From Streptomyces indicus (lineage in GTDB: Bacteria > Actinomycetota > Actinomycetes > Streptomycetales > Streptomycetaceae), in the NCBI RefSeq assembly GCF_900100315.1, contig NZ_FNFF01000027.1, forward strand, positions 1 to 50,030: a stretch of DNA of 50,030 nucleotides. The letters run 5' to 3'. Below the pieces are notes generated by a model. The model was given only the letters and a program-made list of their open reading frames with translations, was not told where the DNA came from and searched no databases. How positions within the stretch are numbered: the stretch's first letter is position 1; every line of letters starts with the position of its first letter. Positions 25,430-32,761 of the stretch are shown here, in pieces. The position numbers and the translations under genes were made by a program.

Positions 25430-25448
25430 GGGCCCCGCTGCGGGGCCC
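25430..25448 (-). terminator. Terminator of the receptor 2 / P450 transcript
   Basis: GGGCCCCG (25430-25437) and CGGGGCCC (25441-25448) form an 8-bp stem with a CTG loop. Read leftward, the stem is followed by TTTGTTCC, a short T-rich run, fitting an intrinsic terminator about 77 bp after the P450 stop. A second GC-rich potential hairpin lies at about 25467-25490. Confidence 0.75.
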
Positions 25449-25524
25449 GGCCGCACCCGGGCAGGGCGGCCGGCCCCGCGGCGGGGCCCGCTTCCGGCGC
25501 CGGCCCCCCGGCGCCGTTTCGCTG

Positions 25525-26763
25525 CTAACCGAGCAGCACGGGGAGGGACTTGAAGCCGTTCATCAGGAAGGTCGGCATCGGCTCGAGCTCGTCCGCGGGA
25601 CAGGCCAGCTGCATGTCGGGGAAGCGGTCGAAGAGTTCACCGAACGCCGACTGCGCCTCCACCCTGGCCAGCGGCGCCCCCAGGCACCGGTGCGCCCCGT
25701 GCCCGAAGCCGAGGGTGTCCCGCCCGGTGCGCAGCAGGTCGAACTCGGCCACGCTCGCGCCGTAGCGCACCGGATCGAGGCCGCCGGCCGCGAAGGACAC
25801 CAGGATGGGCTCGCCCTTTTTGATCAGTACGCCGTCCAGGTCGATGTCCTCCACCGCAAACCGCAGCGGCGAGTAGGCGCCGGGGGTGTGCATCCGCAGC
25901 GTCTCGTCGATCACGTCGTTCCAGTCCGCCCGCCCCGCCCGCACGTGCTCCAGCTGTTCCGGGTGGGTGAGCAGCGCCGCGATGGCGTTGGTCATGAGCG
26001 TCGTGGGGCTGTCCATGCCGCCCGCGATCATCAGGTAGAGGGTGCCCAGGAGTTCTTCCTCGGTCAGCCGGTCGTCGGCGTCGCGCGCCGCGATCAGGGC
26101 CGAGGTCAGATCGTCGCCGGGCTCGACCCGCTTGCGTTCCACCACCGCGGTCAGCAGGTGGAACGCCTCCAGCAGCGCCTGGTTCATCTCCTCGGCCGAC
26201 ACCGAGGAGGTGAACACCGTGTGCAAGGCCGCACACAGGGCGTCGGTCGCCGCCCCCTGCTCGACCCCGAACAGCTCGCAGATCACCCGCATGGGCAGCA
26301 GCGCGGTGAACCGGGCCCGCAGATCGACGGGGGCCTGCGCCCCCTGGTCGGCGAGGCCGGCGAGCAGTTCCGCGGTGATGGCCTCGACCTTGGGCCGCAT
26401 CGCCTCGCTGCGGCGCACCGTGAACGCCCCCGCTACCAGGCGCCGCAGACGGGAGCGCTGCTCCCCGTAGGAGTTGAACATGTTCTCGTTCGCAACCCAG
26501 GGATACAGCGGCCAGTCCGCCTGTATGTGCCCGTCGATGAAGTCCGGCCAGTGCAGCCTGGCCGACCGCGAGACCCGGTCGTCGGCCAGGATCCGCTCCA
26601 CGTACCGCTGTTGGACCACCGCCCATGCGGTGATCCCGCCGGGCAGCGTGACCTGTACCGCCGGCCCCTGGGTGCGCAGCATCGCGGCTTCGCGCCCCAG
26701 GTTGCGCCCCATCGCATCGAGTGCGTACGGACAGCTGAGTGCTTCTGTCTGAGCCTGTGCCAT
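25525..26763 (-). CDS. Cytochrome P450, candidate butenolide-hormone hydroxylase (Cyp17-like role)
   Basis: The 412-aa P450 has the heme loop GFGHGAHRCLG with Cys360, and ExxR in DETLRMH. Its I-helix reads IAGGMDSPTT, with Asp in place of the usual Glu and Ser/Pro before the Thr. The ATG at 26763 has GGAGGGG; the frame stays open another 17 codons but that start has no ribosome site. It follows the TetR gene at 26878 by 114 bp on the same strand, and an acyl-CoA oxidase lies on the other side of that TetR. This P450-receptor-oxidase order resembles the avenolide locus, where a P450 hydroxylates the fatty-acid-derived hormone. The function is inferred from this neighbourhood. Confidence 0.88.
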   Translation of the reverse strand: MAQAQTEALSCPYALDAMGRNLGREAAMLRTQGPAVQVTLPGGITAWAVVQQRYVERILADDRVSRSARLHWPDFIDGHIQADWPLYPWVANENMFNSYGEQRSRLRRLVAGAFTVRRSEAMRPKVEAITAELLAGLADQGAQAPVDLRARFTALLPMRVICELFGVEQGAATDALCAALHTVFTSSVSAEEMNQALLEAFHLLTAVVERKRVEPGDDLTSALIAARDADDRLTEEELLGTLYLMIAGGMDSPTTLMTNAIAALLTHPEQLEHVRAGRADWNDVIDETLRMHTPGAYSPLRFAVEDIDLDGVLIKKGEPILVSFAAGGLDPVRYGASVAEFDLLRTGRDTLGFGHGAHRCLGAPLARVEAQSAFGELFDRFPDMQLACPADELEPMPTFLMNGFKSLPVLLG

Positions 26764-26877
26764 CGGTTGCCCCTCCCAGTTGGTTGTCCACATCCGCGGC
26801 ATTTCCGCGCGCACACGGGGAACGGCCCACCCCCGAAAGGCCCGGCGCAGGCCGCCGCCCCCACGGCGGCCTGCGCC

Positions 26878-27558
26878 CTACACGTTCGTCGGCACCTCGG
26901 CGTCGGAACGCAACTTCACCGCCTGTTCGTACACCCGTCGCCCGCGCTCGGGTGTGAAGTCGAGCCGGACCAGGACCGACGGCACGGCGATGGACGTGAC
27001 CAGGTGCTTGGTCATCACCGCGGAGCGCTCCAGCATGTCGTCGAATCCGGTGAGGAGCTTCGACAGCAGCTGGGTGCCGGTGAAGCCCGCGACGAACATC
27101 TGCGCGGCAGCCTCGATGTCGACATCCGGCAGGATTTCCCCCGCCTTGTCCGCGCGGCTGAGCAACTCCCTGTTGTGCTCCACCCAGTTGTGCATGGGCA
27201 TCCGGCGGTCCAGGCCGTCCTGGGGGGTGCCTTCCTCCACCGTGAGCCGCACGCTGCCGCGCAGGATGCCGTCGCCGGAGCGGAGCATGTGCGCGAGGAT
27301 CAGCGTCGCGTCCACCGCCTCCTGAAGGACGAGGTTCTGCGGCACGACACGCGGCACCACCGACAGCTGTTTCGCCAGCACCTCCTGGGCCAGCTCACGC
27401 TTGGACGGGAAGTGGAAGTACAAGGCTCCCTTCGTCGTCTCCGATCTCCTGAGGATCTCCGAGATGGCCGCGGCTTCGTAGCCGACTTCGTCGAAGACCT
27501 CGGCAGCCGAGTTCAGAATGGCCAGCCTTGTCCGGGTTGCTCGCTCCTGGCGCGCCAC
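26878..27558 (-). CDS. TetR-family butenolide receptor (AvaR1/ArpA-like)
   Basis: The 226-aa protein starts MARQERATRTRLAILNSA (GTG start), the classical opening of ArpA/BarA/AvaR receptors. The helix-turn-helix runs through EILRRSETTKGALYFHFPSK, and a full ligand-binding domain includes the conserved Trp in NWVEHNRE. GTG at 27558 has GGAGG eight bases upstream; the GTG eleven codons earlier has no such site. Its promoter overlaps an ARE-like palindrome shared with the divergent oxidase region, so it probably represses itself and the oxidase until hormone binds. Confidence 0.92.
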   Translation of the reverse strand: MARQERATRTRLAILNSAAEVFDEVGYEAAAISEILRRSETTKGALYFHFPSKRELAQEVLAKQLSVVPRVVPQNLVLQEAVDATLILAHMLRSGDGILRGSVRLTVEEGTPQDGLDRRMPMHNWVEHNRELLSRADKAGEILPDVDIEAAAQMFVAGFTGTQLLSKLLTGFDDMLERSAVMTKHLVTSIAVPSVLVRLDFTPERGRRVYEQAVKLRSDAEVPTNV

Positions 27559-27693
27559 CGTTCCCACCTCCGTGCTCGCAGCGCCCGGCACACACGACCT
27601 TCCGCGCGCGGCCGGACGAGTCGTTCGCTCACGTCTTCACGGATCCCTTGCGCGGCTGCTGGGACGGTGACCTGGCTGGACGTGAGCATCGCC

Positions 27694-27722
27694 AGAATAA
27701 AACCAGCCGTCCGGTTTTACAA
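27694..27722 (-). promoter_or_regulatory. Receptor 2 promoter with ARE-like operator
   Basis: On the minus strand TTGTAA (27717-27722) and TATTCT (27694-27699) are exactly 17 bp apart. Between them lies the imperfect palindrome AAAACCAGCCGTCCGGTTTT (27699-27718), with AAAACC/GGTTTT outer arms as in ARE boxes. A receptor bound here would cover the whole promoter. The leader to the GTG at 27558 is about 130 nt. Confidence 0.8.
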
Positions 27723-27870
27723 GGCTGTTGCTCGCGGTGGGTGCCGCCCGGGAGCGGGGGCCGCCGGCGCGCCCGCGGCCCCTCAACCTGGCCCAAACTC
27801 TGGCAAAAACCTGCGCAGTTCGGCACCGGAACGGCTATGTCCGAGCGCTTCCGCTTGCTTCTGAGGGCTC

Positions 27871-27900
27871 TTGCAAAAAACCGGTGGGTCCGTATTTTAT
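27871..27900 (+). promoter_or_regulatory. Acyl-CoA oxidase promoter with ARE-like operator
   Basis: TTGCAA (27871-27876) and TATTTT (27893-27898) are 16 bp apart and about 50 bp before the oxidase ATG. The spacer is an ARE-like imperfect palindrome, AAAAAACCGG then GTGGGT then CCGTATTTT, so operator and promoter coincide. It is the second such site in the 389-bp divergent gap (27559-27947); no gene lies in the gap. Confidence 0.8.
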
Positions 27901-27947
27901 GGCCCTGAACTTCCTTCATTCAGCCTCAACGCTTCACGGAGCAGTCG

Positions 27948-29888
27948 ATGACTCTTGTGGAAATCCAGAGGAATGCAGGGGAGGTTCCCGGGGGATTGAC
28001 CAATTCCGGTTCAACTGGCGCGCACTCCGCCCCAGTCGGACCAGGCGCGTCTCCTGGGGATCCCGTCACCGAGCTCACTCATCTGTTGTTCGATCAGGAC
28101 AAGCGCACCCGTATCCATGCACGCTGGCGGAGCCTTGTCGGCCGCCCCGAGTTTCGTCATGTGCCCGGCCTCGCGCCGCGCGAGCGGACGGCTCTCGCCT
28201 ACCGGAGGCTGCGGCTGATCAACGACACGCTGCCGTCCCCGGAGAACCTGGCGGATGATCCGTACCTGCTGACCAGCCTGCACGAGTGGACCGGTTTCGT
28301 GGATCCGACGCTCGCGACGCTCTCCGCGATCCACTACAACCTGTTCCTGGGCAGTCTCATCGATCACTTCCCTTCCGCGGGGCGTCCGCTTGCCGACTTC
28401 ACGTCCCTGCGGCGTACCGGAACGTTTCTCTGCACGGAGCTGGAACACGGCAGCGACGTCTCGGCGCTGGAAACCCGCGCCGTGTGGGACCCGGTGTCCG
28501 GGGGGTTCGTGCTGCACACCCCCACCACGGGCGCGCAGAAGTTCATGCCCAACACCAGCGCCGCGGGCGGCCCGAAGACCGCTGTGGTGGCGGCCAGGCT
28601 GATCGTCGAGGACCGTGACGAGGGCGTCTTCCTCTTTCTGGTGCCGCTGCGGGACGAGAACGGGCTGCGACCCGGCGTGCGCACCCGGATGCTGCCCGAG
28701 CGCATGGGAACCTCCGTGGACCACTGCCTCACCTCCTTCGAACAGTGCGAACTGCCGCGCGAGGCGCTGCTGGAGTCCACCCACGGCCTGCTCGAACCGG
28801 ACGGAACGCTGACCAGCAGCCTGGGCAACCGGCACAAGCGCGTACTGCACTCCATCCAGCGCGTCACCTGCGGAAAGCTCTCGATGAGCGGGGCTGCTGT
28901 GGGGGCAGCCCGGGCCGCCCTCACCATCGCCGCGCGCTACGCCCACGTCCGGCACGTCAGCGGGCCCCGCCCCGGCGAAACCGTGCCCCTGGCCGCCCAC
29001 CACAGCCACATCGGCAGCATCCTGAAGAACATCTCCACCGCGTACGCCATGACGTTCCTGCACCGCGACGCGGTGACGCGCTGGGCCGATCGCACACCCG
29101 AGACCGCCGACGACGCCGCCAGACTGATCGCGGTCGCCAAGAGCTGGATCACGTGGCAGACCCGCACCATCACCCTCGAATGCCGTGAACGGTGCGGCGC
29201 CCAGGGGTTGTTCACCGTCAACGGTTTCGCCGATCTGATCACCAGCAATGAAGGGACGATCACCGCCGAGGGCGACAACGTCGTCATCTCCCTCAAGGCC
29301 GGTGCGGAAATGCTCTTCGGCGAGCGGCTCGAAGCCCTGCACCAGCGTCCGGTGCCGGCCGAAGAGGCGATGAAGGATCCGAGGTTCCTGCGCGATCTGC
29401 TGGCCCGGACCGCTTCCCTCTGGCAGCAACGTGCCCGTTCCGCGCTGCGCAAGGGCCCCTCCGGTTCCCGTTCCGAGCGCTGGAACCAGGCCTCGGACGC
29501 CGTGCTGAAGATGGTGGACGTGGCGGCGCGGCTGCACGCCGCGGATGCGTTCCTCCGCGCCGCGGGGCATGCGGTCGGCCCCAAAGCCCGCGCGCTGATG
29601 CACGAGTTGGCGCTTTTGTTCCTGCTCGAAGAGGTCCATGAGCACACCGGGGACCTGCTGGCCGAGGGACACCTCACGGCGGACGATGTCCGGGCCCTGC
29701 CCGAGCTCGTCCATGCGACGGTCACAGGCCTGGCGCCGGACACCCTGCTGCTCGTCGACGCCTTCGACATACCGGAGGAAATCCTGGCCGCGGTCCCGAT
29801 CGCGCACGAGGACTACACCCGGCGCATCGCCGCACTGGCGGGGCCCCGGCCCACGGCTGCGGCGCTGCCTCAGCCGAGCCGCACCTGA
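27948..29888 (+). CDS. aco: Acyl-CoA oxidase (avenolide-type hormone biosynthesis)
   Basis: The 646-aa protein matches the length of peroxisomal-type acyl-CoA oxidases. It has an N-terminal helical domain, FLCTELEHGSDVSALET as the flavin-domain signature, GAQKFMPN, and the C-terminal catalytic motif TAEGDNVV with Glu441. It is followed by a second helical domain. Unlike the four dehydrogenase-like proteins elsewhere in the window it keeps the catalytic Glu. The ATG at 27948 has GGAG upstream and an operator-covered promoter about 50 bp before it. In Streptomyces avermitilis the oxidase Aco makes avenolide; the same receptor/P450 context here supports that role. General fatty acid oxidation is the alternative. 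Confidence 0.88.
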   Translation: MTLVEIQRNAGEVPGGLTNSGSTGAHSAPVGPGASPGDPVTELTHLLFDQDKRTRIHARWRSLVGRPEFRHVPGLAPRERTALAYRRLRLINDTLPSPENLADDPYLLTSLHEWTGFVDPTLATLSAIHYNLFLGSLIDHFPSAGRPLADFTSLRRTGTFLCTELEHGSDVSALETRAVWDPVSGGFVLHTPTTGAQKFMPNTSAAGGPKTAVVAARLIVEDRDEGVFLFLVPLRDENGLRPGVRTRMLPERMGTSVDHCLTSFEQCELPREALLESTHGLLEPDGTLTSSLGNRHKRVLHSIQRVTCGKLSMSGAAVGAARAALTIAARYAHVRHVSGPRPGETVPLAAHHSHIGSILKNISTAYAMTFLHRDAVTRWADRTPETADDAARLIAVAKSWITWQTRTITLECRERCGAQGLFTVNGFADLITSNEGTITAEGDNVVISLKAGAEMLFGERLEALHQRPVPAEEAMKDPRFLRDLLARTASLWQQRARSALRKGPSGSRSERWNQASDAVLKMVDVAARLHAADAFLRAAGHAVGPKARALMHELALLFLLEEVHEHTGDLLAEGHLTADDVRALPELVHATVTGLAPDTLLLVDAFDIPEEILAAVPIAHEDYTRRIAALAGPRPTAAALPQPSRT

Positions 29889-29931
29889 GGGGCCGGGCAG
29901 AAACCGGCCGCACCCCGGACCGAGCCGGCAA

Positions 29932-29954
29932 GGGGCAGGCACCGCCTGCGCCCC
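29932..29954 (+). terminator. Possible terminator after the acyl-CoA oxidase
   Basis: GGGGCAGGC (29932-29940) pairs with GCCTGCGCCCC (29944-29954) with one bulged G and a 3-base loop. It is 43 bp beyond the oxidase stop. There is no T-tract. Confidence 0.5.
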
Positions 29955-30533
29955 GCGGCCGGGCGCCGCCGGGGGCTGAATCCCCGCACCGCGCAAGCCG
30001 ATCCGCGGACCGGACAGCGCACCAGGGCGGGGGACGGAGCGATCCCCGACCGGAGGACAGCACGCGAAGCTCCTGTGCAGCACGGTGGATCGCCGTCGCG
30101 GCACCGTCTGCCAGGAGCTTCGGCACACCGCCGCACACACCGCCACACACGCCGCCCGACCGGCCCCGCCCGACCGGCCCGCCCGACCGGCCCCGCCGGG
30201 CGGACCAGGCTCCGGACCCGCGGCTTCCCCCCGGCAACGGCGGCCGGGCACCGATGCCGGCCGGCACGGTGCGGCACACGGCACCGGTCGCGTGCGCCGG
30301 CCGCGTCGCACGGCGCGAGCGCCGCAGCCCGAAGACCCGCGCGGGGCCGTCGCCCGCACACCGTCGTCCCCGATCGACGACCCACGATGCACGGCCCGGG
30401 CCTCACCCCCCGGGGCGGCCGCAGCGGCACACCCCCGGCGGCGGCCGGGACCGTTCGGCACACGCCCGGCCACCCGGTGCAGGGACCGCGCGGAGTCCTG
30501 CTGCCGCGCCCGCGAGGGTCCTGCCCCACCCGC
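29955..30533. other. Gene-free GC-rich spacer with a tandem repeat
   Basis: About 580 bp between the acyl-CoA oxidase and the small gene at 30651. It contains three adjacent copies of a 13-14-bp unit GCCCGACCGGCCC(C) at 30154-30194 and CA-rich stretches just before. Open frames here have shadow-like composition, poor starts and no ribosome sites. No gene and no clear promoter were identified. Confidence 0.55.
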
Positions 30534-30570
30534 AAAAAAAAAGGGGCGGGCACCGCACCGACCGCGCCCC
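30534..30570 (-). terminator. Intrinsic terminator with T9 tract (leftward)
   Basis: Read on the minus strand, GGGGCG (30565-30570 in plus coordinates) and CGCCCC (30543-30548) form a 6-bp stem with a 16-base loop, directly followed by nine T residues (A9 at 30534-30542 on plus). It is one of the few hairpin-plus-T-tract structures in the window. It lies about 250 bp beyond the FMN reductase stop, so the leftward transcript would run antisense through the small gene at 30651 before ending. Confidence 0.7.
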
Positions 30571-30650
30571 AGGGCCCAAGCCGGGGTTTAGCGCCGACGC
30601 CGACCATCGGGGCTCCGCGCCGATGGTGCGCCTGTCGAGAGGAGCCCCCG

Positions 30651-30860
30651 ATGGTCCGGCCCCTGGTGCTCGTCGCCCGGCTCCTGAACGAGGCGTACCG
30701 CTGCCTGGTCGCGTACGGGCAGATGTGGCTCTACCTGCCCGAAGGGCACCCGCGGTCGACCGTCTCCCATCCGCTGGAGCGGCTGCGCCCCGACATCCCG
30801 CTGAGCCCGGCCGAGCGGGCCCTAGACCGACAGCTGCGGGATCTGGACCGGCTCGGCTGA
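30651..30860 (+). CDS. Small conserved-type actinobacterial protein (DUF6059-like)
   Basis: The 69-aa protein starts MVRPLVLVARLLNEAYRCLV and contains YGQMWLYLPEGHP and RLRPDIPLSPAERALDRQLRDL. The pattern resembles short DUF6059 proteins of Streptomyces secondary-metabolite clusters, but I cannot confirm this. The N-terminus could form an amphipathic helix. GAGAGGAG precedes the ATG at 30651. The last 39 bp overlap the 3' end of the convergent FMN reductase gene. Function unknown. Confidence 0.6.
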   Translation: MVRPLVLVARLLNEAYRCLVAYGQMWLYLPEGHPRSTVSHPLERLRPDIPLSPAERALDRQLRDLDRLG

Positions 30861-31424
30861 GGCGCCGCCCCGGCGCAGCGCGGCGAACTCCAGGACCTGA
30901 TCGGTGAGGATGTCCAGGCGGCGTGCGGTGCGTGGATCGGCGCAGCCGCCGGAGGCGGTGAACTCCGTGCCGGCCGGCACCACCACACCCATCGGGACGG
31001 CCCAGCCGCGCAGCGACTGCGCGCAGGTGCGCAGCGCGGCCAGCGCGGACGCGCCGGCCACCTCGTTCCACGCCACGCTCAGACAGCCGACGGAGCGTCC
31101 CTCCAGGTAGCTCGGGACGTCCCCGGCCAGTGCCTCGGTGTGGTCGAGGGCATTCTTCAACAGCCCCGACATGCCGCCGTGATACGTCGGACTGGCCAGC
31201 AGCACACCGTCCGCGGCGCGCAGGGCGGACAGCAGCCGCAGCTCGGCCGCACAGCGGCCCGCCGTCTGCGGATCGTAGGGCGGCAGCACAAGGTCGGTGC
31301 CGCACACCACGGTGACCTCGGCTCCCGCCCGGCGCGCCCGCGCCGCGCACGCCCGCAGCGCGGCCGCGGAGACCGAACCCGAGCGCAACGAGCCCCCGAG
31401 GGCGGCGATACGGATCGGACGCAT
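30822..31424 (-). CDS. NADPH-dependent FMN reductase
   Basis: The 200-aa flavodoxin-fold protein has the FMN phosphate loop GGSLRSGSVS near the N-terminus, then LLASPTYHGGMSGLLKNALDH and the second flavin contact SVAWNEVAGASALAAL. Family members reduce FMN or act as quinone/azo reductases. It is last in the leftward operon, 62 bp after the FAD oxidase. It may supply reduced flavin to a flavoprotein of the pathway or reduce a quinone intermediate. The ATG at 31424 follows GGAG. The stop lies inside the convergent small gene. Confidence 0.9.
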   Translation of the reverse strand: MRPIRIAALGGSLRSGSVSAAALRACAARARRAGAEVTVVCGTDLVLPPYDPQTAGRCAAELRLLSALRAADGVLLASPTYHGGMSGLLKNALDHTEALAGDVPSYLEGRSVGCLSVAWNEVAGASALAALRTCAQSLRGWAVPMGVVVPAGTEFTASGGCADPRTARRLDILTDQVLEFAALRRGGASAEPVQIPQLSV

Positions 31425-31486
31425 GGCAACTCCGTTGTGTCGAAAAGAGAAGAAGGGGGGATGACGGACAGCGGGCACCGCCGCCC

Positions 31487-32761
31487 TCACAGCCGGGCGG
31501 CCGCGGCCTCGGCCGCCCGGGTCGCGCTGAGCACGCACGCGTCGGCGAGCAGGCCGTGCGGCCCGACCCAGTCGCCCGCCACGAAGACCCCTTGATGGCC
31601 GGGGACGCGTACGCCGGGACGGCCCGTCAGGCCCCCGGTGCGGGCCTCGGGCAGGGCCGTCATGGTGGTGATGCGCGGCAGGAAACGCTCGTGGACCACG
31701 GCGTCCCGCCAGCCGGGCTGGCTCAGGTCGAGCAGTTCGTACAACCGCTTGCGGACCTCGCTCGCGCCGAGCCCGGAGCCGTCGTCGTACCGAGCGAGAT
31801 GGACCACGGCGCCGCCCTGCGGTGCCAGGCGGGCCGTTCGGGAGAAGACCGACAGGTACAGCGGCTCGTCGACGCCGAAGACGAGGGTGCTGCGGGGGTC
31901 GGGCAGCCGGCTCAGTGCGACGTCCAGGCAGGCGGTGTGCAGCGGGCGGGCGGCGGGGGAGTCCGCGCCGGCCTCGGCCAGGCCCAGCAGTTGTCCTGCC
32001 GCGCGCTGGGGCAGGCCGGCCAGCACGACCGAGCGGGACCGCACCGCGTGCCCGTCCGCGGACACGATCCGCGGGCGAGGCCCGCCCTCCACGACGGCGC
32101 ACCGCCACCCCGTGCGCAGTTCGACACCCAGCTCCCGGGCCCGCGCCAGCAGCGCGTCGGTCAGCGTGCGCCAGCCGCCGTCCACGTACTCCACCCCCCG
32201 CCGCACCTCGGCGAAGTGCAGCGACAGCGCGTCCGCGCCGATCAGGTCGGGGCGGCCGGTGTAGCTGCTGATGCGCAGCACGGCGAAGGCCGCCTGCCGG
32301 GCCCGCTCGGTGGGCAGCCGGTCGCCCAGCCACTGCGCGGCGTCCGTACCGGCCAGGTCGCTCCGGCCCCGGGCCAGGCCCAACAGGCGGGCCACGGCGA
32401 CCCGTTCGCGCAGGGTGAGCAAGGGGGTGCGCAGCAGCGGGCCGGCCGCCGCGTAGCCCGGGTGCAGCACTCCGTCCCGCAGGGCCCGGGCGCCGCCGAG
32501 GTCGGGGGAGCGGCCCGGGACGCGGACGCCCAGAGCACGCAGCCCGTCCCGGGTCGTGCGGTACAGCGCGCGCGGGCCCAGGCCGAGGCGGAAGCCGTGG
32601 TGCTCGGTGGTGCGGGCCCGCCCGCCCGGCTCGGCGCCGGCCTCGAGCAGCAGCACCCGGCGCCCCCGGGCGGCCTGGGCCAGCCGCACGGCCGCCACCA
32701 GGCCGGTCAGCCCCGCCCCGACGACCACCGCGTCGGCCTGCTCATCGGCCCCGGCACTCAT
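31487..32761 (-). CDS. FAD-dependent oxidase/desaturase of the protoporphyrinogen oxidase-phytoene desaturase type
   Basis: The 424-aa protein has the N-terminal dinucleotide-binding signature VVVGAGLTGLVAAVRLAQ, the GG-motif EAGAEPGGRARTTEHHGF, and the C-terminal FAD motif VFVAGDWVGPHGLLADAC. The family includes amine oxidases, carotenoid desaturases and protoporphyrinogen oxidases, so substrate cannot be read off. The start overlaps the stop of the aminotransferase gene (ATGA). It could oxidise the product of the aminotransferase or aromatise/desaturate the acyl chain. Confidence 0.88.
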   Translation of the reverse strand: MSAGADEQADAVVVGAGLTGLVAAVRLAQAARGRRVLLLEAGAEPGGRARTTEHHGFRLGLGPRALYRTTRDGLRALGVRVPGRSPDLGGARALRDGVLHPGYAAAGPLLRTPLLTLRERVAVARLLGLARGRSDLAGTDAAQWLGDRLPTERARQAAFAVLRISSYTGRPDLIGADALSLHFAEVRRGVEYVDGGWRTLTDALLARARELGVELRTGWRCAVVEGGPRPRIVSADGHAVRSRSVVLAGLPQRAAGQLLGLAEAGADSPAARPLHTACLDVALSRLPDPRSTLVFGVDEPLYLSVFSRTARLAPQGGAVVHLARYDDGSGLGASEVRKRLYELLDLSQPGWRDAVVHERFLPRITTMTALPEARTGGLTGRPGVRVPGHQGVFVAGDWVGPHGLLADACVLSATRAAEAAAARL

